In this document: piece by piece, positions 1-8,100 of the stretch
Numbering within the stretch: the first letter of the stretch is position 1
Layout of the letters: the number at the start of each line of letters is the position of its first letter
DNA from: Clostridium sp. UBA3947
GTDB taxonomy: Bacteria > Bacillota > Clostridia > Clostridiales > Clostridiaceae
Length of the DNA: 18,323 nucleotides
Direction: 5' to 3'
Assembly: GCA_002385545.1 (NCBI GenBank)
Contig: DGDR01000004.1
Location: 1 to 18,323 of the forward strand
The notes under the pieces: model-generated
Database searches by the model: none
What the model was told of the DNA's origin: nothing
Seen by the model: only the letters and a program-made list of their open reading frames with translations
Program-made: the position numbers and the translations under genes

Positions 1-9
1 CTACACTAA

Positions 10-180
10 TATACTAACACCAGTGAGTATTATGATTATATAAAAGAGCAAATTGAATTAATAGCAAAACTTGATGAAAAAATCGAAGGGTTCTTTATGT
101 GTAGTGATGAAGAATCCGAGGGGGATGATGAATGGAGAATAAATAATGGGTTAGTTACTATTCAGAAATATAAAAAATAA
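10..180 (+). pseudogene. C-terminal remnant of an unknown acidic protein
   Basis: An open frame follows a stop at 7-9 and ends at TAA 178-180. It encodes about 56 residues without a convincing start; the only internal ATG, at 106, has no ribosome site. The composition is protein-like and acidic, with the run SDEESEGDDEW near the end. It reads like the tail of a small immunity-type protein whose 5' part has been lost or lies outside the window in another frame. I do not recognise the family. The context of toxin- and immunity-like debris just downstream is the only clue to its role, and that is inference. Confidence 0.3.
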
Positions 181-286
181 CAGCAGCTTCGTATGCTTTT
201 AACTACATAAAATAGGAAAGTGGAAAAAAGATCAAACACCAAAAGATAAGATTAGAGTAGATTTGGAGAAGAGTAAAATATGGTAG
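180..286 (+). pseudogene. Frameshifted toxin-like C-terminal tip
   Basis: Two short open stretches in different frames join into one plausible tail. Codons from 180 encode ITAASYAFNYIK and then hit a stop. In the next frame the peptide continues as IGKWKKDQTPKDKIRVDLEK and ends at TAG 284-286. Restoring one A in the A-run near 207-211 would fuse the two. The tail overlaps the ATG of the next gene (280) by 7 nt, the arrangement typical of toxin-immunity pairs. The basic, Lys-rich end fits a nuclease- or RNase-like polymorphic toxin tip, but no catalytic motif can be assigned. Seen: the two frames, the overlap and the missing base. Inferred: toxin identity. Confidence 0.35.
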
Positions 287-750
287 AATTAGATTCAAGA
301 ATAAAGGAAGCATTAATAAAAATCAATTTTATCGAGCGTTATGAAAAATTATCAAATGCATTTTATGAAATAAAGACACCATCTGATAAAAGATTAATAT
401 ATATTGATGGGGAAGAAGTTATGGAAACAATTCAAGACATGGGGTACATGGTCGATTTTGATAAAAAAGAAAAATTTTATAAATTGAAAGAAGAAGAAAA
501 GGGAAGTTTTACTTTTGGGTTTCATATCATTCTATATAGCGGTATGGTAGATTTGGTTTGGGTTGTAAAAGAAAATAATAAATTAATTTTAGGAGCACCA
601 TGGGGGACCTATTCACGCAGATTAATTGATTCAAGATATAGAATAAAAAAGCCGATTTTCGGTACGTATGATGATTTAGAAGAAATTTTAAAGATAGCAT
701 TTGAAATGTATGAGGATTTTAAAAAAGCTTTTTTAGGTGTCATAGAGTAA
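280..750 (+). CDS. Hypothetical 156-aa protein, candidate immunity protein
   Basis: This is an intact gene of 156 codons with a good ribosome site (GGAGAAGAG, 265-273) and an ATG start. The product is a soluble, acidic protein with no signal peptide or membrane segment. Its middle (about residues 78-105) has alternating beta-type hydrophobic strands, followed by a GAPWGTYSRR motif and a helical C-terminus rich in Glu, Phe and Lys. Size, acidity, solubility and its 7-nt overlap with an upstream orphan toxin-like tail all resemble immunity proteins of polymorphic toxin systems. I cannot name a specific Imm family, and no other function is visible. It is the only gene in the first 2.4 kb that looks undamaged, which would fit selection to keep an orphan immunity gene. 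Confidence 0.6.
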   Translation: MVELDSRIKEALIKINFIERYEKLSNAFYEIKTPSDKRLIYIDGEEVMETIQDMGYMVDFDKKEKFYKLKEEEKGSFTFGFHIILYSGMVDLVWVVKENNKLILGAPWGTYSRRLIDSRYRIKKPIFGTYDDLEEILKIAFEMYEDFKKAFLGVIE

Positions 751-768
751 TCAAACATATTATAATAG

Positions 769-852
769 TTTAATAACTTCAAACACATCCAGCTGATGCA
801 GAAAAAGATAGAAATGCTACTTGATAAAATAAAAGAAAGATTTAAAAGCTAA
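769..852 (+). pseudogene. Short C-terminal gene remnant
   Basis: An open stretch between stops at 766-768 and 850-852 encodes 27 residues ending in a charged amphipathic helix (MQKKIEMLLDKIKERFKS). No ribosome site precedes the only ATG (796). An overlapping frame reads HPADAEKDRNAT before a stop, so the true ancestral frame is uncertain. It is probably the tail of another decayed member of the toxin/immunity patch. Confidence 0.25.
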
Positions 853-1067
853 TAAAATTTAAAATCTTAAACTACTAAAATTGATTCTGTGAGACATGGG
901 AGGGGAGAGCACCTGAGTATTGTGAATATCTAATTGCACATAGATTTCCAATTTTATGCTATGTCTATTAGGGTCAATTATTTGATTTTTATCCATAAAC
1001 TTCGCTTTGATAAAAATGAAAATATAAGAATAATAGAGTGCAACAAAGAAACTTAAAGATTATAGAG

Positions 1068-1108
1068 GGAGTTAATAATTCCAATTAAGGAGTATTAACT
1101 CTTTTTTT
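1068..1108 (+). terminator. Rho-independent terminator
   Basis: A 9-bp perfect stem (GAGTTAATA at 1069-1077 with TATTAACTC at 1093-1101) has an additional inner TCC/GGA pairing and is followed by seven T residues (1102-1108). It ends the debris region to its left. The stretch 853-1067 otherwise holds only a 31-codon open frame without a ribosome site (961-1056) and nothing I recognise. Confidence 0.75.
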
Positions 1109-1127
1109 GAGCAAGGTATAGGTCTTA

Positions 1128-1497
1128 ACCAGATGCTTAAAAAATACTATGAGTTCTAACATAGATTATAATCACTTAATGGGCATGGTTGATAAGGGTA
1201 ACCATCAACTGTAGCAATAATATTTTTAATTCTGTATGGTTTAGAAGGACTGTTCAGATTGACGAAAATATAGAATTCAATGATGAGGAAAGAGAGGTTT
1301 ATTATAGCGTAATCCAATTGCCACTCAAGTATCGAACTGTTATTTATTTATATTATTATGAGAATCTATCAATAACTGAAATAAGTAATATTTTAAAGGT
1401 TAAAGAAGGAACCATAAGGTCTCAGCTTAGTAGAGCAAGAAATATGTTAAAGAATGATTTGAAAGAAGAGTTTAACGGTGTTGGAGAAGGTGTATGA
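1128..1497 (+). pseudogene. Decayed ECF-family RNA polymerase sigma factor
   Basis: The frame from 1189 to 1497 encodes a sigma-70 region 4 with a recognisable helix-turn-helix: VIQLPLKYRTVIYLYYYE, then SITEISNILKVKEGTIRSQLSRAR. The region 2 half, needed for core binding and -10 melting, is missing as a continuous frame. Codons just upstream spell the typical linker A-W-L-I-R-V-T-I-N, with Trp and Ala codons (1183-1188) after a stop at 1177-1179. Further remnants resembling L-K-x-Y-Y-E-F and N-H-L occur in other frames between about 1131 and 1180. One extra G near 1181-1183 would account for the last break. The nominal TTG start at 1189 is therefore an internal Leu codon. The 3' end overlaps the next frame, as in sigma/anti-sigma operons. 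Confidence 0.7.
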
Positions 1498-2420
1498 AAG
1501 TGCCAATAAGAAGATACATATTAAGCCTGAGTTTTTAGAAGATACAGAGAATAAGATAATTCGGCAGCTTAATAGTACATCCCATAAACGAAATTTAATT
1601 TATAGATACAGATTTGATGGTCAATTAATATTAGATGATGGATGGATTTATTATATAGAGCATAACCCAGAGAAGCAAATCTTTGTAGGCAAGTTATATA
1701 AAATGAGAACAGACGGGTCTGAAAAGCAATTAGTTATTGATAACCTGGTAGAACGAATTAATATTAACAAGGATTATATATTTTATTCAAATGTCGACGA
1801 TGACAGTAGATGATATGACAATGTATCCCAGACTTCGTTTTACGTTATGATGAATTTAGATGGAGTAGAATTGGAAGCTTTCCAGTTTCAAACCACTTTA
1901 AATGCTATTTACAAGTTTGTTGATTTTGCTAATAGAAAAGATTCAGAGTATTTTAGACATATAGTTAGCCCATCAGGCTTAATCGCAATAAGAAATTTTG
2001 TGTCTGGAAATGGTACAAGGGGTAAGGATATTAGGACAGTTTACTCTGCTGATCAGATTCCATCAAATCTTGAATTTGCGGTACAGGGCGAAGTGCCTGT
2101 AGTTATCGATAATCTTTTCCCCACTAGCATAAAAAGTGGTAGTCATGGTATAAAGCGCATAAAAATTGTTGAAAAGAGCTTTGATTCTAAAGATACAGTA
2201 AATAGTAGCATAACAGAACCTTCAACCAGTGAAGTATGGAAACTATGTAGAGAAATTCAGAAATTAACAAGTGATAAGTAAGGTTCAGAGCCATACCTTT
2301 ATATATTATCAGACAATCAGTTTGCTAGAAGATCAAACTGCTTTTAATACTGGTAGTTGGGCTGTCTTTGAAAATATTGATGATGCAATTTATTTGAGAG
2401 CCATTATAGATTTTAGATAA
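1478..2420 (+). pseudogene. Decayed DUF5050-type protein (probable anti-sigma partner)
   Basis: One reading frame runs from GTG 1478 through a TGA at 1811-1813, continues in the same frame to TAA 2279-2281 and then on to about 2325. It then shifts frame and ends at TAA 2418-2420. The N-terminal part (YESANKKIHIKPEFLEDTE) resembles the cytoplasmic head of an ECF-linked membrane protein. It passes directly into a DUF5050-like beta-propeller segment with WIYYIEHNPE and LYKMRTDGSEKQL, so the expected membrane segment seems deleted. The last frame ends in SWAVFENIDDAIYLRAIIDF. In a working locus this kind of gene sits beside its ECF sigma and modulates it; here both are broken. Seen: the stops, shift and motifs. 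Family assignment is by recognition. Confidence 0.65.
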
Positions 2421-2501
2421 AATTATTTGATTTCAATAAAAAGTTGATTATGAAAAAGAAATATTATTGAACTTTGAGTACTATAAGTATCAAAGAGCAA
2501 G

Positions 2502-2540
2502 TCTCCACTGGAGTTTTGATAATCCAGTGGGGATTTTTTC
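2502..2540 (+). terminator. Strong Rho-independent terminator
   Basis: An 11-bp stem (2502-2512 with 2523-2533, one T-G wobble) closes a 10-nt loop and is followed by six T residues (2534-2539). It separates the decayed sigma locus from the kinase cluster, so the cluster needs its own promoter. Confidence 0.9.
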
Positions 2541-2585
2541 TTGCATTCTAGACTAATAGGATTACTTTCAAACAGAACAAGTAGA

Positions 2586-2614
2586 TGGACAATATTACCA
2601 TAATATGGTAATAT
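2586..2614 (+). promoter_or_regulatory. Candidate sigma-A promoter of the kinase cluster
   Basis: A -35-like TGGACA (2586-2591) and a -10-like TAATAT (2609-2614) are separated by exactly 17 nt. They lie between the upstream terminator and the kinase start at 2670. Consensus match is 5/6 for each hexamer. This is a sequence match only; no transcription start is known. Confidence 0.6.
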
Positions 2615-2615
2615 T
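2591..2615 (+). promoter_or_regulatory. Perfect inverted repeat, candidate operator
   Basis: The half-sites AATATTACCATA (2591-2602) and TATGGTAATATT (2604-2615) are perfect complements around a single central A. The repeat fills the spacer and the -10 hexamer of the candidate promoter, the placement expected for a repressor that blocks RNA polymerase. With no T-run and a 1-nt loop it is unlikely to be a terminator. No cognate regulator gene is visible in the window. Confidence 0.6.
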
Positions 2616-2669
2616 ATAAATATGTACAATTAGTATATAAATTATTAATAGACATTAGGTGATAAAAAT

Positions 2670-4742
2670 ATGAGAATGGTTGGTAAGGTTCTTAATGAAC
2701 GGTACGAGCTTATAGCAGAGCTTGGAAAGGGCGGAATGGGTTCTGTATATTTAGCAAGAGATAAGATATTAGGATCCTATTGGGCTGTAAAGCAGGTAAA
2801 AAACAATAAAAGTGTTGATGTGGAAGCCTTTAAAAAGGAAGTTGAGCTTCTATCCACCCTTAATTATCCCGATGTACCAAGAATAGTTGATAGAATTGAG
2901 CTAGGAGAAGATTTCTTTGTTGTGATGGATTTTATAGACGGTGTGTCTCTTAGCAAGAAGGTAGAAGCAGAAGGACCACAGCCTGAGAAGGATGTGGTGG
3001 AATGGGCAAAGCTTTTATGTGATACCTTGGATTACCTGCATACAACCAAGAGTAATCCTATAATTTATAGAGACATGAAGCCAGATAATATAATGCTAAC
3101 TAAGAATGGAAGAGTTAAGCTAATTGACTTTGGAATTGCTATAGAGTGTGTGAAAGGACAACCTTATTTAGGACCTAAGGTAGGTACTAAGGGGTACGCT
3201 GCTCCTGAGCAGTATGTTAATGATGTATTAGATGAAAGAACAGATATCTATAGCTTAGGCGTAACCCTATATTACTTAGTTACAGCTACTACCCCAGGGG
3301 CGAGTCCGGAGTCTATCAGGCCAATAAGAGAAATAAACCCTACCCTGTCTGAAGGTTTAGAGTACATTATAGAAAAATGTACACAGGCAGATCCTAAGGA
3401 TAGGTATCAAAATTGCAAGGAATTAAAAAGGGATTTAGAAAACATTAATATGCTAAATTCTAAGTATAGAAAAGCCATGAAAAAAAAGCTTGTTACATTT
3501 GGCTGTAGTGTATTATGTTTTTTTATTTCGCTTTCGCTAACAATTAAAGGTAAAATTGGAATAGAAAAGCACAATCGAAAAAATTATCAATATGCTTTTT
3601 CTCAAGGAGTGAATTTTGAAAAGGATAAAAACTATGAACAGGCTGAAAAAGCGTATAGAGAGGCTATTGAGTATAATCCTGATAATGTGGAAGCCTACTT
3701 AAAGTTATTTAATGTATTACTTCCAAGGGATAATGATGAGGCTTATGTTATAAAAACACAGGACGCTATAGATATTCTCAGAAAGTATGTGGAGGATAAA
3801 TATTGTCCAGTACATAATGATCCTATCTTGCTTTATCAGTTATCAAAAAAGTGTTTAGCAGTAAATAATCCTACCTATGCTGGCTATGCTCATAATTATA
3901 TAGAAGTAATTAAGAAAAGCAATGAGTATAGTAATGGTACTTTAGATAAAAATGAAATAGATTATTTAGAAATTATAGCTTTAAACTGTTCTAGGGATAT
4001 AGGAACCCAGAATTTTAAGGAACTTAATGAGGGCATGATAAAATTACAGGAATATACCGATAGTGCAAATAACATGAGGGAGGATGATAAATTAGATAAT
4101 TATTATTTGCTTATGCTTATTTATAATACTTATCCTGATGAATTTGAAAACTCCTATGAAAAAATTTTTGAGATGGGAACTAAGGCAAAGGTTATTATAG
4201 ATAGAAACCTAGATTCAGATAGGCTAGAGTTTAATAATATTATTCCAATGTATGAGCTTGTGGCTTCTAATTTGTATAATAGTGCAGTTCGTATTTCTGA
4301 TAAAAGCATGCAAAGAGAGAGGTTGAAGGAATCTTTAACTTGGTTTGGATACTTAGATGATTTGAATGATGATTTATCCGAACCGCTAAAGCTGAAAAAG
4401 GGTAACGCTCATAAGGCTATATTTGACAGTTACAATAACATAGAGGATATAGGCAAAATTAATGATGATGTTATAGACCATTTAAATAAGTCTATTACTG
4501 TGTTTAAGGAAGTTTTAAATGAAAATCCCGAGAACTTATTTGCGGCTATAAGTATAACGGAAGCCTATTTGGATATGGAGATGATAAAGCTTAATGAGGC
4601 CAGCAGGGATTTCACCAATACCCGTAGTTATTACCAAAAGGTTTTAGCTATAAAAGCTACAAATAAGAATTTGCAGCCAGTGGAGTTATCTAGATTTAGT
4701 GCATTGAAAAATAAAATGAAAATGGCTGGAATAGAGGAGTGA
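2670..4742 (+). CDS. Membrane Hanks-type Ser/Thr protein kinase with TPR-containing outer region
   Basis: The gene encodes 690 residues. The start follows AGGTGA (2657-2662), giving 7-nt spacing. The kinase domain covers about residues 12-260 and all key parts are present: glycine loop GKGGMG (19-24), ATP-binding Lys41 in AVKQV, catalytic loop YRDMKPDN with Asp135 and Asn140, DFG (153-155), and an activation segment ending GTKGYAAPEQ. The His of the usual HRD is Tyr. A basic stretch (KYRKAMKKK) precedes one membrane segment (about 274-292), so the remaining 400 residues should be outside the cell. That part begins with a tetratricopeptide repeat (about 308-342) and stays helical. PASTA repeats of PrkC/PknB are absent. 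It is the writer of the cluster, probably phosphorylating the neighbouring membrane proteins. Confidence 0.93.
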   Translation: MRMVGKVLNERYELIAELGKGGMGSVYLARDKILGSYWAVKQVKNNKSVDVEAFKKEVELLSTLNYPDVPRIVDRIELGEDFFVVMDFIDGVSLSKKVEAEGPQPEKDVVEWAKLLCDTLDYLHTTKSNPIIYRDMKPDNIMLTKNGRVKLIDFGIAIECVKGQPYLGPKVGTKGYAAPEQYVNDVLDERTDIYSLGVTLYYLVTATTPGASPESIRPIREINPTLSEGLEYIIEKCTQADPKDRYQNCKELKRDLENINMLNSKYRKAMKKKLVTFGCSVLCFFISLSLTIKGKIGIEKHNRKNYQYAFSQGVNFEKDKNYEQAEKAYREAIEYNPDNVEAYLKLFNVLLPRDNDEAYVIKTQDAIDILRKYVEDKYCPVHNDPILLYQLSKKCLAVNNPTYAGYAHNYIEVIKKSNEYSNGTLDKNEIDYLEIIALNCSRDIGTQNFKELNEGMIKLQEYTDSANNMREDDKLDNYYLLMLIYNTYPDEFENSYEKIFEMGTKAKVIIDRNLDSDRLEFNNIIPMYELVASNLYNSAVRISDKSMQRERLKESLTWFGYLDDLNDDLSEPLKLKKGNAHKAIFDSYNNIEDIGKINDDVIDHLNKSITVFKEVLNENPENLFAAISITEAYLDMEMIKLNEASRDFTNTRSYYQKVLAIKATNKNLQPVELSRFSALKNKMKMAGIEE

Positions 4743-4747
4743 GTGTT

Positions 4748-5098
4748 GTGAATGAATTACTGTTTTACACAGGGCTTGTGCTGACAGTTCTATTTTTTCT
4801 TCTTTCCTTGTTTATATTTTTTAACCAGAAGATACCCTCAGCAGTCAGTTACTTTTTAAATATTGGACAACGAAAGCTTAAAAGTAAAAAAAGCTTTGAA
4901 AAGACCATAGCTTATAAAGAAACTCTTCAAGAAAAAAGGCAGTTGGCAACCAAGCCAAATGAGGAATTAACATACTTGCTTAGTGATGAAGAAACTGAGT
5001 TGTTAAGCAAAGCTCAAAATTATGCTACAGCATTGATAGAGGCCGAATGTACAACTTATTTAGAGAAGCCAGAGGATGACTTGGAGAGTAATTATTGA
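4748..5098 (+). CDS. Small single-pass membrane protein with acidic Thr motifs
   Basis: The product has about 116 residues. An upstream GTG (4739) overlaps the kinase stop, but GAGGAG (4733-4738) abuts it directly; the GTG at 4748 has normal spacing, so I prefer it. One strongly hydrophobic segment (about residues 4-25) is followed by a Lys/Arg-rich stretch, which places the C-terminus in the cytoplasm. The tail is helical and acidic and carries two Thr-Leu motifs: ELTYLLSD around Thr75 and DEETELL around Thr83. No domain family is recognised. It is translationally linked to the kinase and ends 25 nt before the stalk gene. A membrane-bound kinase substrate or adaptor for the FHA protein is a reasonable guess, but no direct evidence exists. 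Confidence 0.75.
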   Translation: MNELLFYTGLVLTVLFFLLSLFIFFNQKIPSAVSYFLNIGQRKLKSKKSFEKTIAYKETLQEKRQLATKPNEELTYLLSDEETELLSKAQNYATALIEAECTTYLEKPEDDLESNY

Positions 5099-5123
5099 AT
5101 ATCAAATGAGGGGGAGTTCTATT

Positions 5124-8100
5124 ATGCTGTTAAAACTAAAAGGAAATACTCATAAGTTAATAGGGGCTTTGGCAGTTATAGGGGTTTTAATATACAGTAT
5201 ATTTGCCCTGCTACCAGTGGAAACTGGAGCAAGAAATAATGGACCAGAGCCAAATAAAGCGTATACAAAGGACAAGGATAAGGTAACTTTGGAAACAGAA
5301 GAAGATAAAAATGATAAGTATTTAGTTACATTCACTAAGAAAAAGGATACTGATCTATATAAATGTATAAGTAATAATCTTGTTAAGGAAAATAAAGCTG
5401 AGATAACAGGTATTACTGGGCTTTCTAATAGTGGGGATACTATTACCTGTTACATTGGGTACATATCTAAGGAAGAGGACTTCCTTGTAGGCAATGAATA
5501 CAGTAAAGATAATATAGATCAATATAAACGGGAAAATAGGGGTTTTGAGCTTACGGAACTCTTAGTTGAATATGACATACATGGGCCAATAGTTACAGAA
5601 GAGGCAAAGTCAAAAAAGCTTGGAGATGAAAAGAATACTTGGATGAAGAAGGGGGATTCTTTTGAAATAAGCTTTTATATTAGTGATGATAACAGAATAA
5701 ATACTATTGATAATGACAGTGTGAAGGTTAGTATAGGAACTATAGAGAAAAAAGCTGCAAAAGTAAGTGAAGACAAGGATAAGGCTAAGTTTAAAGTGGA
5801 ATTTGCTGTTGATGAGTTAACTAGCAATGTAAATGAGGATGGAAGCTTTACATATAAAATACAGGCTTTAGATATATTAGGTAACCAATTAGATGCTACA
5901 AATAATTTTAATACTGGCAATACTAGTGTTAAATTCGACGGGGAAAAGCCTACAACACCTATTATTTCTACTGTGTCTATAGATGAAGAGCATAGAATAG
6001 AAACTATTTCAATTGGTGGTAGCACCGATAAGCTTAGCGGCGTAGTAGAATATGAATATCAAATAGCTAGAATAGACATTTTCGGCAATCCAATATGGGG
6101 TGGCTGGACTAAGTGTAAGGAAGGATTTGAAAAGAAACTTCGTGGACAACATAGGGTTAAAGCAAGAGCTATTGATGCTGCAGGCAATGTTAGTGATACA
6201 ACAGAACGTAGTGTAGGAATGGATGTAGATCCTCCAGAGGCAAGAGATGTTAGTATTTCAAAGGTAGAAGAAAACTCCAATAATAATGATGTAGACTATG
6301 TAAAGCTAGGGGATAAGTTTAAGGTATCCTTTAAGCTATATGATAATAGCGGTATTTCCGATCAGTCTGTAAAGGTAGATATTAATAATGTAGTGGTTCC
6401 AGCAAAGAAACTTGGTGATAAATATTACGAGGCAGAGTTTCAGGTAGCAGAAAAGAATTCTCCACCAGTAGATAATAGTTCAGAAGCTTCAACTGATGAA
6501 ACTGGCAAGGCAGAAGAAACAGAACAATTAAACCTAGTGGCTGGGGAAGACAATAAGGAATTTGAATTCAAGATTTACTTTGAAGACACTAAGGGAAATA
6601 GCAACAAAGACAATCCTGTAACTGAGACCTCTGGTAGCGGAAAAGATAGTAAAGTTGTTTATTATGCACCTATTAAAGCGGCTATAGATAGCTTTAGTTC
6701 AATAAAGGATGAAGGAGACACTAGCTTAGTTAAAAATGGTGAGAAGGTGAAGGTAACCTTCACAGCTAATCATGCCGTTGATATAGCTGAAGGTAAAATT
6801 GCTGGAAGAAAGGCCGAGATAAGGCATATTGATGAGAATTTTAAGAAATGGGAAGCAATTTACACTATAGAAGGCGGAGAGCTTAAGGATGGTGAAAATA
6901 TACCTTTTAGTTTTACATTAAAGGATGCTGCAGGCAATACTCCTATAGCCATAACGGAAGCTAACACTGAAAATAAAGTGATATATATGGCTCCTATAGA
7001 AGTAAAGGTGACGGATTTTAGTAGTAGCAATCGTAATAGGACCTATGCTAAGAATGGTGATAAGATAACTGTTGCTTTCACAACTAATCATGAGGTGACA
7101 GTAGATAAAATTAAAATTGCAGGACAAAAGCTTGATACTTCCAAGGATTCAAAGGAGCTTACTACAAAGGATAATAAAACTTGGACAGCAGTTTATGAAA
7201 TTAAGGATGGAGACTTGGAGGATAACTCACCTATAGATTTTGAGTTTACAGTGAATGATGCAGCTGGAAACACTCCTGTTACTACAAAAAAGGATGGAGA
7301 ACTTAAGGATATTACATATATGGCACCTATAAAAGCAACAATAACAGGTTTTGCTTCAAATAATAGAAACTCTGAAAAGGTCGCTAGAAATGGAGACATA
7401 ATACAATTGACCTTTACTACAACCCATCCTGTTAAGGTGTCTAGGCTTTTAATTGGAGGAAAGGAGTTAAGTGGCGAAGCTAAAAGTAGCGATAATATGA
7501 ATTGGTCTATAGACTATCTCGTTACCCCAGGGGCACTACAGGACCAACAGCTAATTCCCTACAGCTTTACATTAACAGATGCAGCAGCTAATACACCATT
7601 TACCTTTACCAATGGTCAGGAGGATAGAAATGTTAAGTACTTTGAACCAATTAAGGTATCCAATTTAAAGATAGTAAGTAACAATGTAAAGGATGGCTCA
7701 AAATACGCCAAGGATGGAGACACAATTACCGTTACCTTTGATACCCAGCATAAAACACACATATCTGTTTCAAAAATAGCAGGAAAAAACATTGAATTTA
7801 CTAGTAAGAATAACGAAGGAAAGAGCTGGACAGGAAAATACACCCTAAAAAATGGTGATATAGTAGATTTACAACAGGTGTCCTTCCAATTCAATGTAGA
7901 TGACGAGGCTGCCAATGATACTGTATCAAAAAATCATCAAGACAGTGCAGTAATAAATAAGTTGAAATATTATGCTCCAATTACTGTTAATGCTACCATG
8001 TCATCTAGTGGCAGCAACAAAGCCTATGCTAAAAATGGTGATACTATTAAGGTTTCCTTTACTACAAATCATGAAGCAAGGGTAAATTCAGCAGTATTTT

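Noticed and set aside
961..1056. 31-codon open frame ending just before a terminator
   Set aside because: It has no ribosome site and no recognisable sequence; it may be debris but cannot be supported as a gene.
2423..2629. Minus-strand 68-codon frame between the decayed sigma locus and the kinase
   Set aside because: It overlaps a strong terminator, the promoter and its palindrome, and has no ribosome site.
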